Counted from the stretch's first letter, positions 23,118-34,985 are shown. The stretch is 64,000 nt of DNA from Istiophorus platypterus (GCA_016859345.1 CM029121.1:29044027-29108026), one strand, 5' to 3'. Notes: a model not told the origin generated them from the letters alone. Made by a program: numbers and translations.

Positions 23118-23326
23118 GAGGCTCATATTCTGTGATTGGCCTCTCTCTGGAGGAGCCGCGTCGGTTCCCTGTGCGACTCCCTCCCCCCATGCAGGTTCAC
23201 CACATGCCCCTGAGCATGGCATCAGACCCTCGGCTGCCGCGCCGTTCCCCGCGTGGCGCCGGGTCTGTCCGGGGCCCCGTGGTCTCCTCGGCCCGAGTGA
23301 CGCCTCTGTGGTCTGTCAGTCATTAA
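23118..23326 (+). other. Unidentified coding-like, GC-rich block (possible terminal exon)
   Basis: After a tatttaacag that would serve as a splice acceptor, one frame (starting Gly-Ser-Tyr-Ser-Val-Ile-Gly) is open for about 69 codons to TAA. It uses mostly G/C-ending codons, in contrast to the AT-rich minisatellite before it. The predicted peptide is rich in Pro and Arg (SLEEPRRFPVRLPPPMQ, then a Ser-Pro-Arg segment) and I recognise no family. It could be the last exon of an unannotated gene, an alternative 3' exon of rbl2, or chance openness in GC-rich DNA. Confidence 0.3.
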
Positions 23327-23329
23327 GTC

Positions 23330-25140
23330 TCACGACTCTCACGCTCTTCATTTCCACGCTGCTTTACTTTTCACGAACTGCTCCTTTACACCTCAGACGT
23401 GACGCGACGGTAAATCTGCTCCGCGGCGGCTCGAGTGTTGAGCGTCAGGTGACGCTGATGACCGACGCGGCGTCTGGTAACTCACGTTAACTCCAGTCAG
23501 CGACTCAACCCACAGTTTATTACCGAAGTTCCTAAACATGTTGAAAAGCTTTAGAACAAACGTTAGATGTGTCAGTCTCGTCTGTAATCGAATTAAAGTT
23601 CAATGTGATTCTGAGGTTTTTCATTCACTTTCCCTGAAAACCCAGGTAAATTAAAACAAAACAAACTTCAGGCTTTTCTTCTGATGTTCCACGTGTGGAC
23701 GATGTTTTTTATATTTTTGTCTTTTCTTGATTCGCTGCGTTGAGCTCTCATGTGTATTGATCCGCCTTTGTGTTTATGGGTTATTGATGATTAACGATGA
23801 TGGATTCACGTTGTCGCTTCTGTTTCAGTCTGAGGCGTCGCACAGCTGTCGGGATGGAGTCAGCAGTAGTGACTCACATTTTCTGTTCAACATGTAGGTG
23901 TCTGTGCTGCATTACTCATCAATTGGGGGGGGGGGGGGGCTTTAACACAATGGACACTACAGTGGGTTCTCCGTGGAGAATTATAATCATCATAAATACA
24001 GCAGAGGGCTCTGAGTTTGTCCTCTGCTGATTGGTTCTGTTGTTTTTTGGTTCTAAAGTTTTTCGGTTCCATTGTTTGTTGTTGGTTCTAACAAGCTGCC
24101 TTCTGAAAAGCAAAACTTGGGTCTGAAAGCAGCTAAAACGCCGATCGGAGCATAAGAGCAGCTGATAATTCACAGCAGGTTCGTCACTAAAATTAACACT
24201 TTACATACAGTCATTTGATCGATTGTCAGTATAGAAATATTGATCATAGCTGTTTTAATATGTTTAAGGAAACTGTTCATGTAAAGAAATTAGATGAGGT
24301 TTTTAGTTGTTTTCCAACTTTTATTTCTTTTGTTCTGATGTTTTTCTATATCATATCATATCGTATTGGATCCCCCCATCCCTCGAAAAACAGGGTCCCG
24401 AACACAGACTGTTTTTGCTGTGATTATCTTTATTCGTCTTTCATCACTTCTCCAGGGGATGCTCACGCTCTTCCTCACGAAATCCTCTGATCTCATAACA
24501 CATCTTGTGACAGGAAGTGGAGTTTAGTCCCCAGAATACCAGACTATCGCTGTTGAGAGACTCACTCATGTCACTGTGGCCCCGGCGGTGTTACTAGGGG
24601 CCCCGGGGTCCGAGCTGTCGAGAAGTCAACAGGTCTAATGACAGTGTACCTGCCTCCAAAGCATATGAGAGAACACCTGGATGATCACACACACGTCTGA
24701 GACGGACGGACGTGTAATAAAAGTGACTCAACAGTGAACGAGAGAATCTGATGGTTCTTGTGACTGAGTGAATCGCTCACCTTTGTCGCTCACCTGGACA
24801 ACAACCGCAGATCTGGTTCTAGCAGCAACACGGACAAAGTTGAATATTAAAAATTGAACTTCAGGAGTTTTGACTCACGAAGTAAAAAGAAAATCTGTGT
24901 TTGGTCTAAAAGAAAAACTGGAGAAAGCTCGTTTATTTTTCTGGTTTCTTTTTAACCTGAACAGGTTGATCACTACTCGTATTCAGATAAAATTTGCTAA
25001 AAGCGTTTGAATCCTTTATTCACGTTGCACCTGTTCCCTATGATGAACATTTCCATCAGACTGAATGAGACATGCTGCTGTGTTCAAACATCCCAGAGCT
25101 GCGACAGAAAGGTTTGGTTCTGTCAGTTTGGTTTGTTATG
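23330..25140. other. Intergenic stretch between rbl2 and the sall1-like gene
   Basis: No supported gene. There is a G homopolymer at about 23925-23939 and some CpG-rich sequence up to about 23480. The remainder is AT-rich. It may hold part of the sall1 promoter, which cannot be delimited. Confidence 0.5.
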
Positions 25141-25162
25141 ACAAATTCGGTGCTTTCTATGC

Positions 25163-25712
25163 TCTCTCTCCCTCTCTCTCTCCTTCTCTCCCTCCCTCTC
25201 TCTCCCTCTCTCTCCCCCTCTCTCTCCCTCTCTCTCTCCCTCTCCCTTGCTTCCCTCTCCCTCTCTCTCCCTCCCTCTGTCTCTCCCTCTCTCCCTTCCC
25301 TCCCTCTCACTCCCTTCCCTCCCTCTCTCCCTCTCTCTCTCTCCCTCCCCCCTCTCTCCCCCCTCCCTTCCCTCCCTCTCTCTCCCTCTCTCTCTCCCCC
25401 CTCTCCCTCCCTCTCCCTCCCTCTCTCCCTTCCCTCCCTCTCACTCCCTTCCCTCCCTCTCTCCCTCTCTCTCTCCCTCCCCCCTCTCTCCCCCCTCCCT
25501 TCCCTCCCTCTCTCTCCCTCTCTCTCTCCCCCCTCTCCCTCCCTCTCCCTCCCTCTCTCCCTTCCCTCCCTCTCCCTCCCTCTCCCTCCCTCTCCCTCTC
25601 CCTCTCTCCCTCCTCTCTCCCTCTCTCTCCCTCTCTCTCCTCCCCCTCTCCCTCCCTCTCCCTTTCCTCCCTCTCCCTCTCTCTCCCTCTCTCTCTCTCT
25701 TCCCATCTCTCT
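25163..25712 (+). repeat. 550-bp polypyrimidine (CT-rich) tract upstream of sall1 exon 1
   Basis: Almost every base is C or T, arranged as CCCT and CTCT units. A segment of about 134 bp marked by an internal cactccc occurs twice in tandem (the cac at about 25308 and at 25442). The tract ends 27 bases before the sall1 ATG, so it lies in the 5' UTR or immediate promoter. Such polypurine-polypyrimidine mirror-type DNA can adopt a triplex (H-DNA). Open frames of 178-263 codons through it on both strands are artefacts of composition. Confidence 0.95.
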
Positions 25713-25739
25713 TCATTCAGTCATGCCAGAGTTGGAAAC

Positions 25740-28700
25740 ATGTCGCGGAGGAAACAACCCAAACCCAAGCACATCCATTCTGATCCTTCACCTCTTACCA
25801 AAACCACCGGTGAGTTATTTTACTACAGAAAATGATATTTCATCTTCTGGAAAAAAGCTGTGACATTTCCGGCATTGTGCTTTTTAGAGAAAGAACATAT
25901 CTATTAACAGAAGTTAAGAAAAATTATTGTGGATGTAATGTAGAATCTCAAGTCAGGTCTCAGTGCAATAACAGTTATATGTTTATGATATTCCTGTCGT
26001 ATGGGACCTGCTGTGGTGACGGGCGTAGAGTTTAGTATGAGTAGAACTGAGTACTAATCTGACTCTGTAGACATGATTTATTATCATGACCCACCTCAGT
26101 GTGAAACTTAAATCTGTTTAACTGAAGCTTAAATTAAATCTTCAATATATTTAAATTCTTGTATGTATGGGTCAGTTTTTTTATAGCAAGAATTAAGATT
26201 GACATTAATTCTTAATTAAAACATTTGCAGAGTTCACTCAGGTGAGAAACTAGTTATGGTCTCTCACGGATTTAAGACTAATCTTATATTGAAATGTCCT
26301 TATTCTTTACTGGTCAAGTCATTTGCTTTAAACTTTGAAAAGACAGAGGTTTGGGATTTATTTTTGAAAGATGATGTTAAAAGTGAAGAATGCACCTTTT
26401 GAATTGTACATTTTAATTTGAGGAAATTAAAGTAACTGAACAGACTGTTTCACTCATTTATTCCTTGAACTAGTATTTAATGATACAGAGACATTTAGTC
26501 ATGTCAGGAAATGTTCCTGAAATGTGCAGAAAAGTTTGTTAGTAGATAAAACAGCTGAGTTTTTTGATTTTTTTTTTAATAAAACCACAAGACACAGAGT
26601 AATCTAAGGTTTTTCATAAGTCCTACTTTGTCTAACCAGATTTTTTAAAAAGTTGTTTTTAAGAATGAATGTTGGCCATCTCTCAGATAGTGATAATTTC
26701 CTTCTTTTTATCCGGTTCATAGATGCCTCTCTCAGTCTGGACTCTCCTCCTGCAGCGGATCTCTGTGTTTGTGTCTGCAGCCAATGCTGTGCTGAGTTTA
26801 GCGCTCCATCAGACCTGGAACAACATCTAACAGACTGCTCTCAGAATCCTCCAGTTCTGATTGTGAATGAGGACGAGGATCTGTTGGCCAAAACTTTCCC
26901 TTCAGCCTCATCGGCAGCCGGACCAGCAGGGGGGCCAGGTCAAGCACTTCATGACTCTGAGAACTGTGACACCCCATCGCTGGACAGATCCAAAGAAAGC
27001 GCAGGATTCATGGATTGGTTAAGCAGCAGGAGAAGCAACAGCAGTGTTGAAAGCTCAGGAAGCACCAGTGGTAACCAGAGCAGCAGCAGTGGCACTGAAT
27101 CTAAGACTGAAGCCGTCTTCTGTACCTCGGCATCTGTACCTCAACATGACTGTTCAGCTGAACAAAGGGGATTCTCGTGGATGAAGAGCAACGTCATTAT
27201 TGAGAACCTGGAGAGCACTAAAGTGGCCGTGGCTCAGTTTTCCCAGCCATCTCACTCAGAGATACACCAGGGTAAGACCGCCATCTCCAACCTACTGCAG
27301 CAGCTCCTCAGCCTGCAAATACAGCAACTCCACCAGCTGCAGCTGATCGATCAGATCCGTCACCAGGTTCTGCTGTGCGCCTCCCACAGGGCCGAGATAC
27401 CGGAGACCCTGTCGGTCTTCACCAAAGGCCTGTCATCCTCCAAATGCACCAAACAGCTCACAGCTCTCAGTGCTCATCTGTCTCAGCAACTAGCTGCAGC
27501 TGCTGGGATAGCCAAATGCTTATCAGCTCAGTCTGCTAACATGAGTGACCTCAAGCAGCTCATTACCATGGAGCAAGCAAATCAAAGTCCACCTGATAGC
27601 AATGATGTACTGTCAAGCTCTGAGCCCTCACAAACCATGAGTGAGCACATGACTTCAGCTGTGCACAAGCACCTTTCCAAAAAAACACACAAGGACTGTG
27701 GTTCACCCGACTCCTATCTTGGACTCTTGTCCCAAACCAAGATGTCCTCTTTGATGTTTAGCAATAATCGCCTATTCAACAAGACTTCTGAGAATTCTCG
27801 CTCACCTCAAACCTCAAGCTCTGAGCGTTCAGTTTCAAACTCTCTACCAAACATCAGAGCGATTGTGGAGGATCTGGATGCCCTGGCAGCTTTGGCCCAA
27901 CAAAGGAAATACAGGAATCGTACCCTTCCTGAATCCACGCTGTCCTCAAAAGAGTCTTTTTTCAAACGCAAGTGCAGATTTTGCGGGAAAGCCTTTGGGA
28001 GCGACAGCGCCTTGCAAATTCACCTGCGATCACACACAGGAGAACGGCCTTACAAATGTAACGTCTGTGGAAACAGGTTCTCCACCCGGGGGAACTTGAA
28101 GGTTCATTTTCAGAGGCACAAAGAGAAGTACCCAGACATTCAAATGAACCCTAATCCTGTTCCCGAGCATCTGGACAACATCCAGACCGATGGTGGAATT
28201 CCTCACAGTGTGACCTTGTTACCACAGAAAGCCACTACAAAATGGCTTGATAGGCCACCATCCTCAAATACAACTACCTCTGGTGTGGCCAACTCAGATG
28301 CAACCAACCTGTCCCCTCTCATCACAAAAGAGGAGCAGCCAATCTCACTCCCTGTTCCCCTATCTGAAGATGATCTTCACTTTGATTTGACTTCTGACTC
28401 CGTTGAGACCATGCCACAACCAGCAACCAACCTTAAAAGTGAGGATGTAAAACCATCTTTTAACTTTGTCTCGAAGATGGCCACCACAAAGTTAGATGAA
28501 TCAGTTGATGTCATACCGAATCTATTCACTAATTCAACTTCTACCTCATTTTCAGGATTGCTTTCATCAAAATGTTCTGAAAACTCTAAACTCCAGCTGC
28601 TGTTAGGGACCCCAGACAAGACAGTGGCAAACCCAAACGAGTGTCTTGTTTGCCACCGAATACTCAGTTGTCAGAGTGCCCTTAGGATGCACTATCGGAC

Positions 28701-31700
28701 TCATACAGGGGAGCGTCCCTACCAGTGTAAACTTTGCAGCAGAGCTTTCACCACCAAAGGAAACCTGAAGACACATCAAGCTGTTCATCGTGCAGTGATA
28801 CCACTTAGGCTTCAGCACTCATGCCCCATCTGCCAAAGGAAGTTTACAAATGCTGTGGTCTTGCAGCAACACGTACACATGCACATGGAAGATCATATAT
28901 CCAATGCAAATCAGAAATATGCCCTGGATTCTGATGAAGAATTCAAGGACATAGCAAAAGTGAGTCATGTGAAGAACTCTTTGGATGACAGGGATGAGGG
29001 CTTTTGTGAGAACAGATTGTCTAAATTCAAATCCTTGTCCATCCATTTGTCCCCATCATCATTTGGTAAAACTCTACTTGATGCTAAGAAGAGGACAAGT
29101 TACCGGGAGCCACATGGGGAGGTGCAGCTGAAATGGATCAAGACAGAGAGGTCAGACGAGCCCATTGAGGAATGTAGTCAAACAAACAACCAAAAGGCTG
29201 CTGACAGTGATCAGTTGACCGACACCTTCCCCATGTCTGACAGTTCAGCTTCCAAAGACTCTCTGTTGCCAAATAACCAAGCTTCCCTCTATTTTAAAAC
29301 TGCAAACCTTGATGAACCTTTCAAGACATGGGCCAACTCTACCACTTTACTGTTCCATACATCTGCTACAGGACCAACTGAACTCAAATTATTTGACCAC
29401 ACTGAGGAGACTCCAAGCTTCATTCACAACCTCAGAGAAAAGACAACATTTAAAAATACTTTTTGCGATATATGTGGGAAGAACTTTGCTTGTCAAAGTG
29501 CCCTGGATATCCACTACCGAAGCCATACCAAGGAGAGACCATTTATCTGCACAACATGTAACAGGGGCTTTTCCACCAAGGGGAATCTCAAGCAACACAT
29601 GCTCACGCATCAAATGAGGGACCTCCCACCATGTCTCTTTGAACCCTGCAATCTTAACCAAGACTCTAACCATAACGGCCTCGTCTTATCCACTGGAGCA
29701 CAAGCTGTGAGGACAGAGATGACTACCTTTCTCAACTCTTCTGCTGGGGATCGCTGGGATCATTCTGGCAATTCCCTGGGCTCTACTGTATGTGCTGTAA
29801 CATCCCGTCGTCGGATGCCCAGACAGCACCAATGCAAGACTTGTGGGAAAAGCTTCTCCTCTTCCAGCGCCCTGCAGATCCATGAGAGGACTCACACCGG
29901 GGAGAGGCCATTTGCCTGCACTGTCTGTGGACGAGCTTTTACTACCAAAGGAAATCTGAAGGTTGGTTTCACCTATATATAATCTTAAGGCTGTTCCACA
30001 GGGACTTAATGGCCCTTAACAAAGGTTCTGCTTCTGTTTCCACTGTTTTCCCCCCTAATTTGGGAGTGAGTTCTGGACCTAAATTTGTGCTTTGCTCAGG
30101 ATGTGATACTAACTAGTTCAGATAGTCTCAAGGAACAGAAATGCAACAGCTGTTGGCATGTCACTGCCTGAGTGAAAGTTAAATCCTAACACTAAACATA
30201 TGATTTGAAATCGGGATTAGTCCCATGTCGTCTAGCGGTTAGGATTCCTGGTTTTCACCCAGGCAGCCCAGGTTCAACTCCTGGTATGGGAATGGGCCTT
30301 TAGCTCACATTGAACTGTACAGGGATGAGTCCACAACAAGGCAATCTAGCTTAGCCAAACTATGAATTTAATCAGAAACTTGAAAGGTAAGGTTATGAGT
30401 TGATGCCTGATCTGGTGCAAACTCCTGCACCTTCATGCAATCTTTGACCAGTACTTACTAAAGCTTTAATGTCTTCTGTTCTGTTTGTATCTTACACTCT
30501 ATTAAAACATGCAAAAGGAAAAACATGTACACTGTACATATGAACATGCAGGTGAAACAGCACATATCTCACAGACAGCGTTCTTTAAATCTGTTGTTAG
30601 CACTATTCCACTGATCAACTGTCAGATGTGACAATGCTTCCTAGATTACAGGGTTATGTAAATGGTGCCAAACTGGTAATCTAATAGCTCTCTTCATTTT
30701 TGACTCTCCGATCCCTCAAATTTAACCTCTGCAAACACAAATACTGATTAGATCAGTTCTGTAGAACCAAGCTCAGCTTCCATGTGGTGTAGCAGTTAGG
30801 ATTCCTGGTTTTCACTCTGTTGATCTGGGTTCAATTCCTATGACTCTCTGGGTCTGTTGCCTCAGAGATAAATTCAGTCAAGATCATGTATGCATTTGGT
30901 CAATACAAAAATTCTAGTGCTAAAGTTCCTTGATGTTGAAATGTTAATCGACTGCTCACAACAAATTGACAGAAACAAGCTGACTTTGGTCTGAGTTGTT
31001 GATGTTATAAGTGTTAGTGCGACCAATATGGGACCACTGCTCAACTTTACATCACACTGTTTGTGTCTTAGAAACACTGGCAATCCCAACTGTCGATGAG
31101 TGAAATAACATGATGCTATGCGTTTGTTTTACATTCTGCAACACCCATCTGCACATGCACCCATCTGCACCCATCTTGTCCTTTTGCATGTGCTAACAGA
31201 GCGTAAGATACAAACAGAACAAGGACACAAGCATTAAAGCTTTATTAAGTACTGGTCAAAAACTCCATGAAGGTTCTGGAGCCTCCACCAGATCATAACT
31301 TTGCCTTTCACCTGCATGATTCAATTCATGGTTCAGCTTAACTATAGGTTACTTTGTCATGGACAGGTCCGTGCCAGCTAAATGTGAATTTCCATGCTGG
31401 GAGTTAAACCTTGGCACCCTGGGTGAAAACCAGGAATCCTAACCACTAGACCATATGGGACTAGCACAGCTTTATGTAACACTGACTGAGATTCTAACCA
31501 GTATCTGGGCACAACTCGGAAGTGAAAGACTGTGTCAGTCAGAGCTGTACAAATCCTAAATGGGTTAAACTAGGATGTAAGAGTTTGTTAAAAAAAAAAA
31601 AAAAAATTGGAGTCACTGTCATCAGTGGATTTTATTGTGGAAGTCAATTTAATTAGTTTGCATGTTTTCTCATGGATTTTATTAATTAGCTGCATTAGAG

Positions 31701-32455
31701 TGGCCAATGAAGTACAAACGATCATGACAGCTCTAATCGAACAGTGCCGAACCCTCCAGAGAGTCCAAAACTAAGCCATAAAGCTAACATGAGGAAACCA
31801 TCATGTTAGCTATATGGCACTGATCAACTTCCTGCGGCCCTGCTCCGGCAGAGGCAAGTTCTTATCCTTTGAGTTGAAAACCAAGAGTCTAACATCCAGC
31901 CCATATGGGAGTTAAATGAATTGTCACAACTGTCCTTCACCTCTGAGAGCAAAGGAACTGACCATGACAGTTACATTGAAATGAATTGTTCCTGTAAGAC
32001 TTTGAACTAATTTAAATGCCGGTTCGGTCAAGTCCACAAAGAAATACCACCATGTCCAAAATGGTAACCAGACTGTCTTCTTGCAGGTTCATATGGGAAC
32101 TCACATGTGGAACAGCACCCCTAGTAGGAGAGGCCACAGACTGTCTGTGGACAGATCGTCGGTGGGGTTGAGGACTCATCCTGTGAAACTGCCTGAGCCA
32201 CCAAAGAAGAATCCAGCTTTGTTTTCCAGGAGTAGAGAGCCTGTTTGCCACTGGAGCCAAAGTCCAGAGCTTCTCTCCGCAGGTTTGAAACTGAATGATG
32301 TTTGTGTGATCCAGAGTGAAGACCTGTCCTTCCTCTCAGGACACAGGGGACTGAAGGACAAGGCGCCTGTAGACAGCACAGGTGTTTGTTTCAGTAAAGT
32401 GCCCCACACAGACCTGAGTGACCTTCCTGTTGTGTATGTGGCCAACAATAATTAG
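25740..32455 (+). CDS. sall1: Spalt-like zinc-finger transcription factor (SALL1-type), 3 exons
   Basis: Exons: 25740-25809, 26723-29961, 32087-32455; phases join in frame and give 1225 residues (human SALL1 has 1324). SALL proteins are nuclear repressors in limb, kidney and neural development. Residues 1-12 (MSRRKQPKPKHI) match the conserved NuRD-recruiting motif. A C2HC finger is at about 42-62 (C42, C45, H58, C62), followed by a Gln-rich dimerisation region at about 215-250 (LLQQLLSLQIQQLHQLQ). Four C2H2 clusters follow: double (440-490), triple (663-745), double (937-987) and double (from 1061, with its last finger split by intron 2 at KGNLK/VHMGTH, the usual SALL intron position). Four clusters fit SALL1/SALL3 rather than SALL4. 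The tail (RRGHRLSVD, HPVKLPE, LKLNDVCVIQ) resembles SALL1. Linkage to rbl2 and snx20 agrees with SALL1. Linkers and C-terminus are strongly diverged, so this may be a fast-evolving fish paralogue (1a or 1b not resolved). Confidence 0.9.
30221..30292 (+). tRNA. tRNA-Glu-TTC: tRNA-Glu (TTC), in sall1 intron 2
   Basis: A 72-base cloverleaf. The acceptor stem tcccatg pairs with tatggga (one G-T wobble), the anticodon arm is cctgg-ttttcac-ccagg with anticodon TTC, and the T arm is ccagg-ttcaact-cctgg. The A-box region (tctagcggttagg) and B box (ggttcaactcc) fit polymerase III promoters. There are small differences from the usual tRNA-Glu (D-arm, T-loop A). It is on the same strand as sall1. Confidence 0.75.
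30780..30844 (+). pseudogene. tRNA-Glu pseudogene, in sall1 intron 2
   Basis: The block gtagcagttaggattcctgg and ttttcac are tRNA-Glu-like, but the 3' anticodon stem reads ctctg instead of ccagg and the acceptor stem no longer pairs. It is a decayed copy on the plus strand. Confidence 0.6.
31390..31460 (-). pseudogene. tRNA-Glu (TTC)-like gene, probably decayed, in sall1 intron 2
   Basis: On the minus strand the 5' half (tcccatatggtctagtggtt, then aggattcctggttttcaccc) is intact with anticodon TTC. The T arm (gtttaactcc) and the 3' acceptor strand (gcatgga) are mismatched, so a stable acceptor stem cannot form. Its downstream flank matches that of the plus-strand tRNA-Glu at 30221-30292 in inverted orientation. 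Confidence 0.6.
31870..31910 (-). pseudogene. Truncated tRNA-Glu relic, in sall1 intron 2
   Basis: On the minus strand, tcccatatgggctggatgtt then agactcttggttttcaac lines up with the 5' half of the tRNA-Glu copies nearby. The 3' half is not recognisable. Confidence 0.45.
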
Positions 32456-32693
32456 AAGGACACCACAGGTGCACTGACTTAATGGATATTAGGGATAGAA
32501 GGACGGCTGAAGTGTTTAGAGACATCAGTGCTGAGCAGCTTTGTACGCTACATTCCTGAAGAGTTCAACACATGTAAATATTAATATATTAAATCCAAGT
32601 GCACATCGTTGTAACTTTATCAATTTACTGTGTGAATTTACAGCTGACGTTAACGTAACATATCTCGATAAAATGTGCAGTGTCATCATGTGC

Positions 32694-32699
32694 AATAAA
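32694..32699 (+). promoter_or_regulatory. Polyadenylation signal of the sall1-like gene
   Basis: AATAAA lies 239 bases after the sall1 stop codon and is followed by GT/T-rich DNA (gtgtgtgtcagtctcc, then tttttgtttt). This gives a short 3' UTR. Confidence 0.55.
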
Positions 32700-32948
32700 T
32701 GTTTAAAGATCAGAGTGTGTGTCAGTCTCCAGGTCATTTTTGTTTTACAATACAGAGAGATTTCTGTCTGCTACGTGGTTTCTGCTCATTTTCTGTTAAG
32801 GACATTGAGTTTCTCTCTGTTTCTGTTCATTCCTCCATTTCATCATAACTTTTTTGTTGATTAAAACAGACTTCCGAAAGTCTTTCACTGTATTGAAAGT
32901 CCCTCCAACTCTCATTGAAATAGAGGCTGGAACAAAGGAACGGCAACA

Positions 32949-33020
32949 TTCCCATACCGGGAGTTGAACCCGGGCCACCTGGGTGAAAACCAGGAATCCT
33001 AACCGCTAGACCATATGGGA
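32949..33020 (-). tRNA. tRNA-Glu-TTC: tRNA-Glu (TTC), downstream of sall1
   Basis: Read on the minus strand, the acceptor tcccata pairs perfectly with tatggga, the anticodon arm is cctgg-ttttcac-ccagg (TTC), the T arm is cccgg-gttcaact-ccggg type, and the discriminator is A. All arms pair, so this is the best-preserved copy in the cluster and most likely functional. It lies about 250 bases past the sall1 polyadenylation signal and antisense to it. Confidence 0.9.
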
Positions 33021-34144
33021 ACATTGGATTTGATGTGTCCTGTATCTTGAACAACTGTCAGCATAAGTTCACCGACGTTCAGCTCTACATGACAAGAACT
33101 GAGATGCTACTGTTCTAAGTGCTGGTTCTATCGGACTCATTTGTTACAATCAACTGATTCAGGCTTCTCACACTTTGCTCTGAGATATTTGGCGACTTCC
33201 AGCATGGCTCTATAGAGGGGTTGCTCCAACTCACTGTGTTAACTCGCTGAAAGTTCATCCTGTTAAACAGTCACGAGTGACTCTGTAATGTAGTGATGAC
33301 GGTTACAGGGTTAGCTGGCGTGGTACTAGCCCCATCCAGGACCGTCCCATCTACTGCTCTTTGACGAAGGTGGAGAAGTTGACCAGACATCTGGTCTTTT
33401 CTCTTGTAAAACTGAAAAATACAGTTTAGAAACTGTAAACCTAAATTTTGGGTTTGGATGGGCTCATTGTTCCCCTGGGGACCGTCAGGAGAACCAGCCA
33501 CTACAGCTGTGGTTCTCGCTGTCAGGAACCGGTGGATGTTTTCTGCCCTCCGGCCTCAGGGGGCAGCAACGAGAACATCGCATCTTGGCAAACCAGTGTG
33601 CTGAAGAAGACACCTCACTCAAAAAGTTGAGATTCCTGCTCTGGAGAAGAGCATTGGTGAGTTTGATTGACATGGACGAGACCAAGTTTTGATGACATAC
33701 GTACCTGAGATGGTAAATATTCATAGGAGCTGTGTTTTTTTTTCTGTGTTCAGAGAATAATGATTGTTTGTGATGATCAGTTTGTCATAGCAGCTGCTGT
33801 AGCGGTGCTGATATGTCTGAGGATGTAGAGGCGAAACCTTAGGAACTCCCCTCGTTTAGTCTGAAACAGATGAAACAAACACTGAATGAGGCTCTGTGCT
33901 GTGGTGAAATCACGTCCCCGCCACGCTCTGTGAAACGCATACGCCCCCCGGTTCACGCGGAGCCGACGTTGTGGTCTGAGCTGAGCTGTGTGTTCATACA
34001 CGGCAGCTGGAGCCTCGGTCCTCGCTGGCGTCACAGTCAGAGTGATGAGTGTTCAGCTTCCACACAGACAACTAAAGCCTGAAACAAAACCTGCACAAAG
34101 CCTCTCAAAGATAGAAATCTCCCACAGACAGACATGAATCACTG

Positions 34145-34146
<2 letters not shown>

Positions 34147-34188
<42 letters not shown>

Positions 34189-34207
34189 ACGCACACACAC
34201 ACACACA
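34147..34207. repeat. CA/CGCACA microsatellite
   Basis: CA repeat interrupted by CGCACA units, in the sall1-snx20 interval. Confidence 0.9.
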
Positions 34208-34985
34208 CTCTATCACCATTAAAATAACAGTGACCAAGTGCCACAGATGCCCCTCACTTGCGCAGGTCAAACTACTGATATTCAAAGCATAGCTTAGCTC
34301 AGATGAATTAATTTAGCTTTTATTTGTATTTAACTGATCCAACCCAGACGTCACCAGCACCCCCCCTTTGTCCCTTAAATCAAAATCATCTTTAATCTTG
34401 GCTGTAGTTTATTCAGACTCAGTCACACACACACACACACACACAATGTCCTGCTGCCACAAATGCTCACTAAAACACCGAATGTAAATGAATCTGCCAC
34501 TGGAAATATTTCCTAAGAAAGTCTCACTTTCTTCCTGTTTGTTTGATTAAAAAACAAAAAAAACAAAATGACAGTGAGAAGCTGTTTTAATAAAATTACT
34601 GAGACTTTAATTCAATTATATGTATTTATGAGAAGTTTTTTTTATTATGTTCAGTAGGAACCAACGGACCCAGAGCTGAGAGCCGCAGATGGACGAGGCA
34701 AGTCCGAAACAACCTTGTTGGTTTTGGGATGAACTTTAAATCAACTACGCTATACTAAGTTATTGTTCTTATTATGATATCACAGCACTGTCATGTAGCA
34801 GCGGCAGAAAAGCCTGGATATTCACTTAGAGCAGTCGCTCGCCGTCCTGTCCTTATTGTTGTCAGGTGTGTGGGGTTGTGTGTATTTTCATGGGGGATGA
34901 CAAAGGCCGAACAATGCTCCAGCAGCTTACTTAAAAAAATAACAAAAAGAAAAACTCATCGCTGGCAAACAAAGGTGCTTTTCTA

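Larger units (their letters stand above)
30221..31460. repeat. Inverted duplication of a tRNA-Glu unit with its flank
   Basis: About 180 bases downstream of the plus-strand tRNA (about 30346-30530) match the reverse complement of about 31182-31360, which is downstream of the minus-strand tRNA copy. Shared blocks include ttgaccagtactta, aaagctttaatg, tgttctgtttgtatcttac and catgcaaaagga. The two units point toward each other with the 30780 pseudogene between them. The divergence suggests an old event. Confidence 0.7.

Noticed and set aside
25056..25863. Open frames of 178-263 codons on both strands (Ser/Leu/Pro and Arg/Glu/Gly repeats)
   Set aside because: They are a by-product of the polypyrimidine tract, which contains no stop codons in most frames.
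31870..31910. Possible tRNA of another type (tRNA-Lys-like)
   Set aside because: It aligns better with the 5' half of the neighbouring tRNA-Glu copies and lacks a 3' half.
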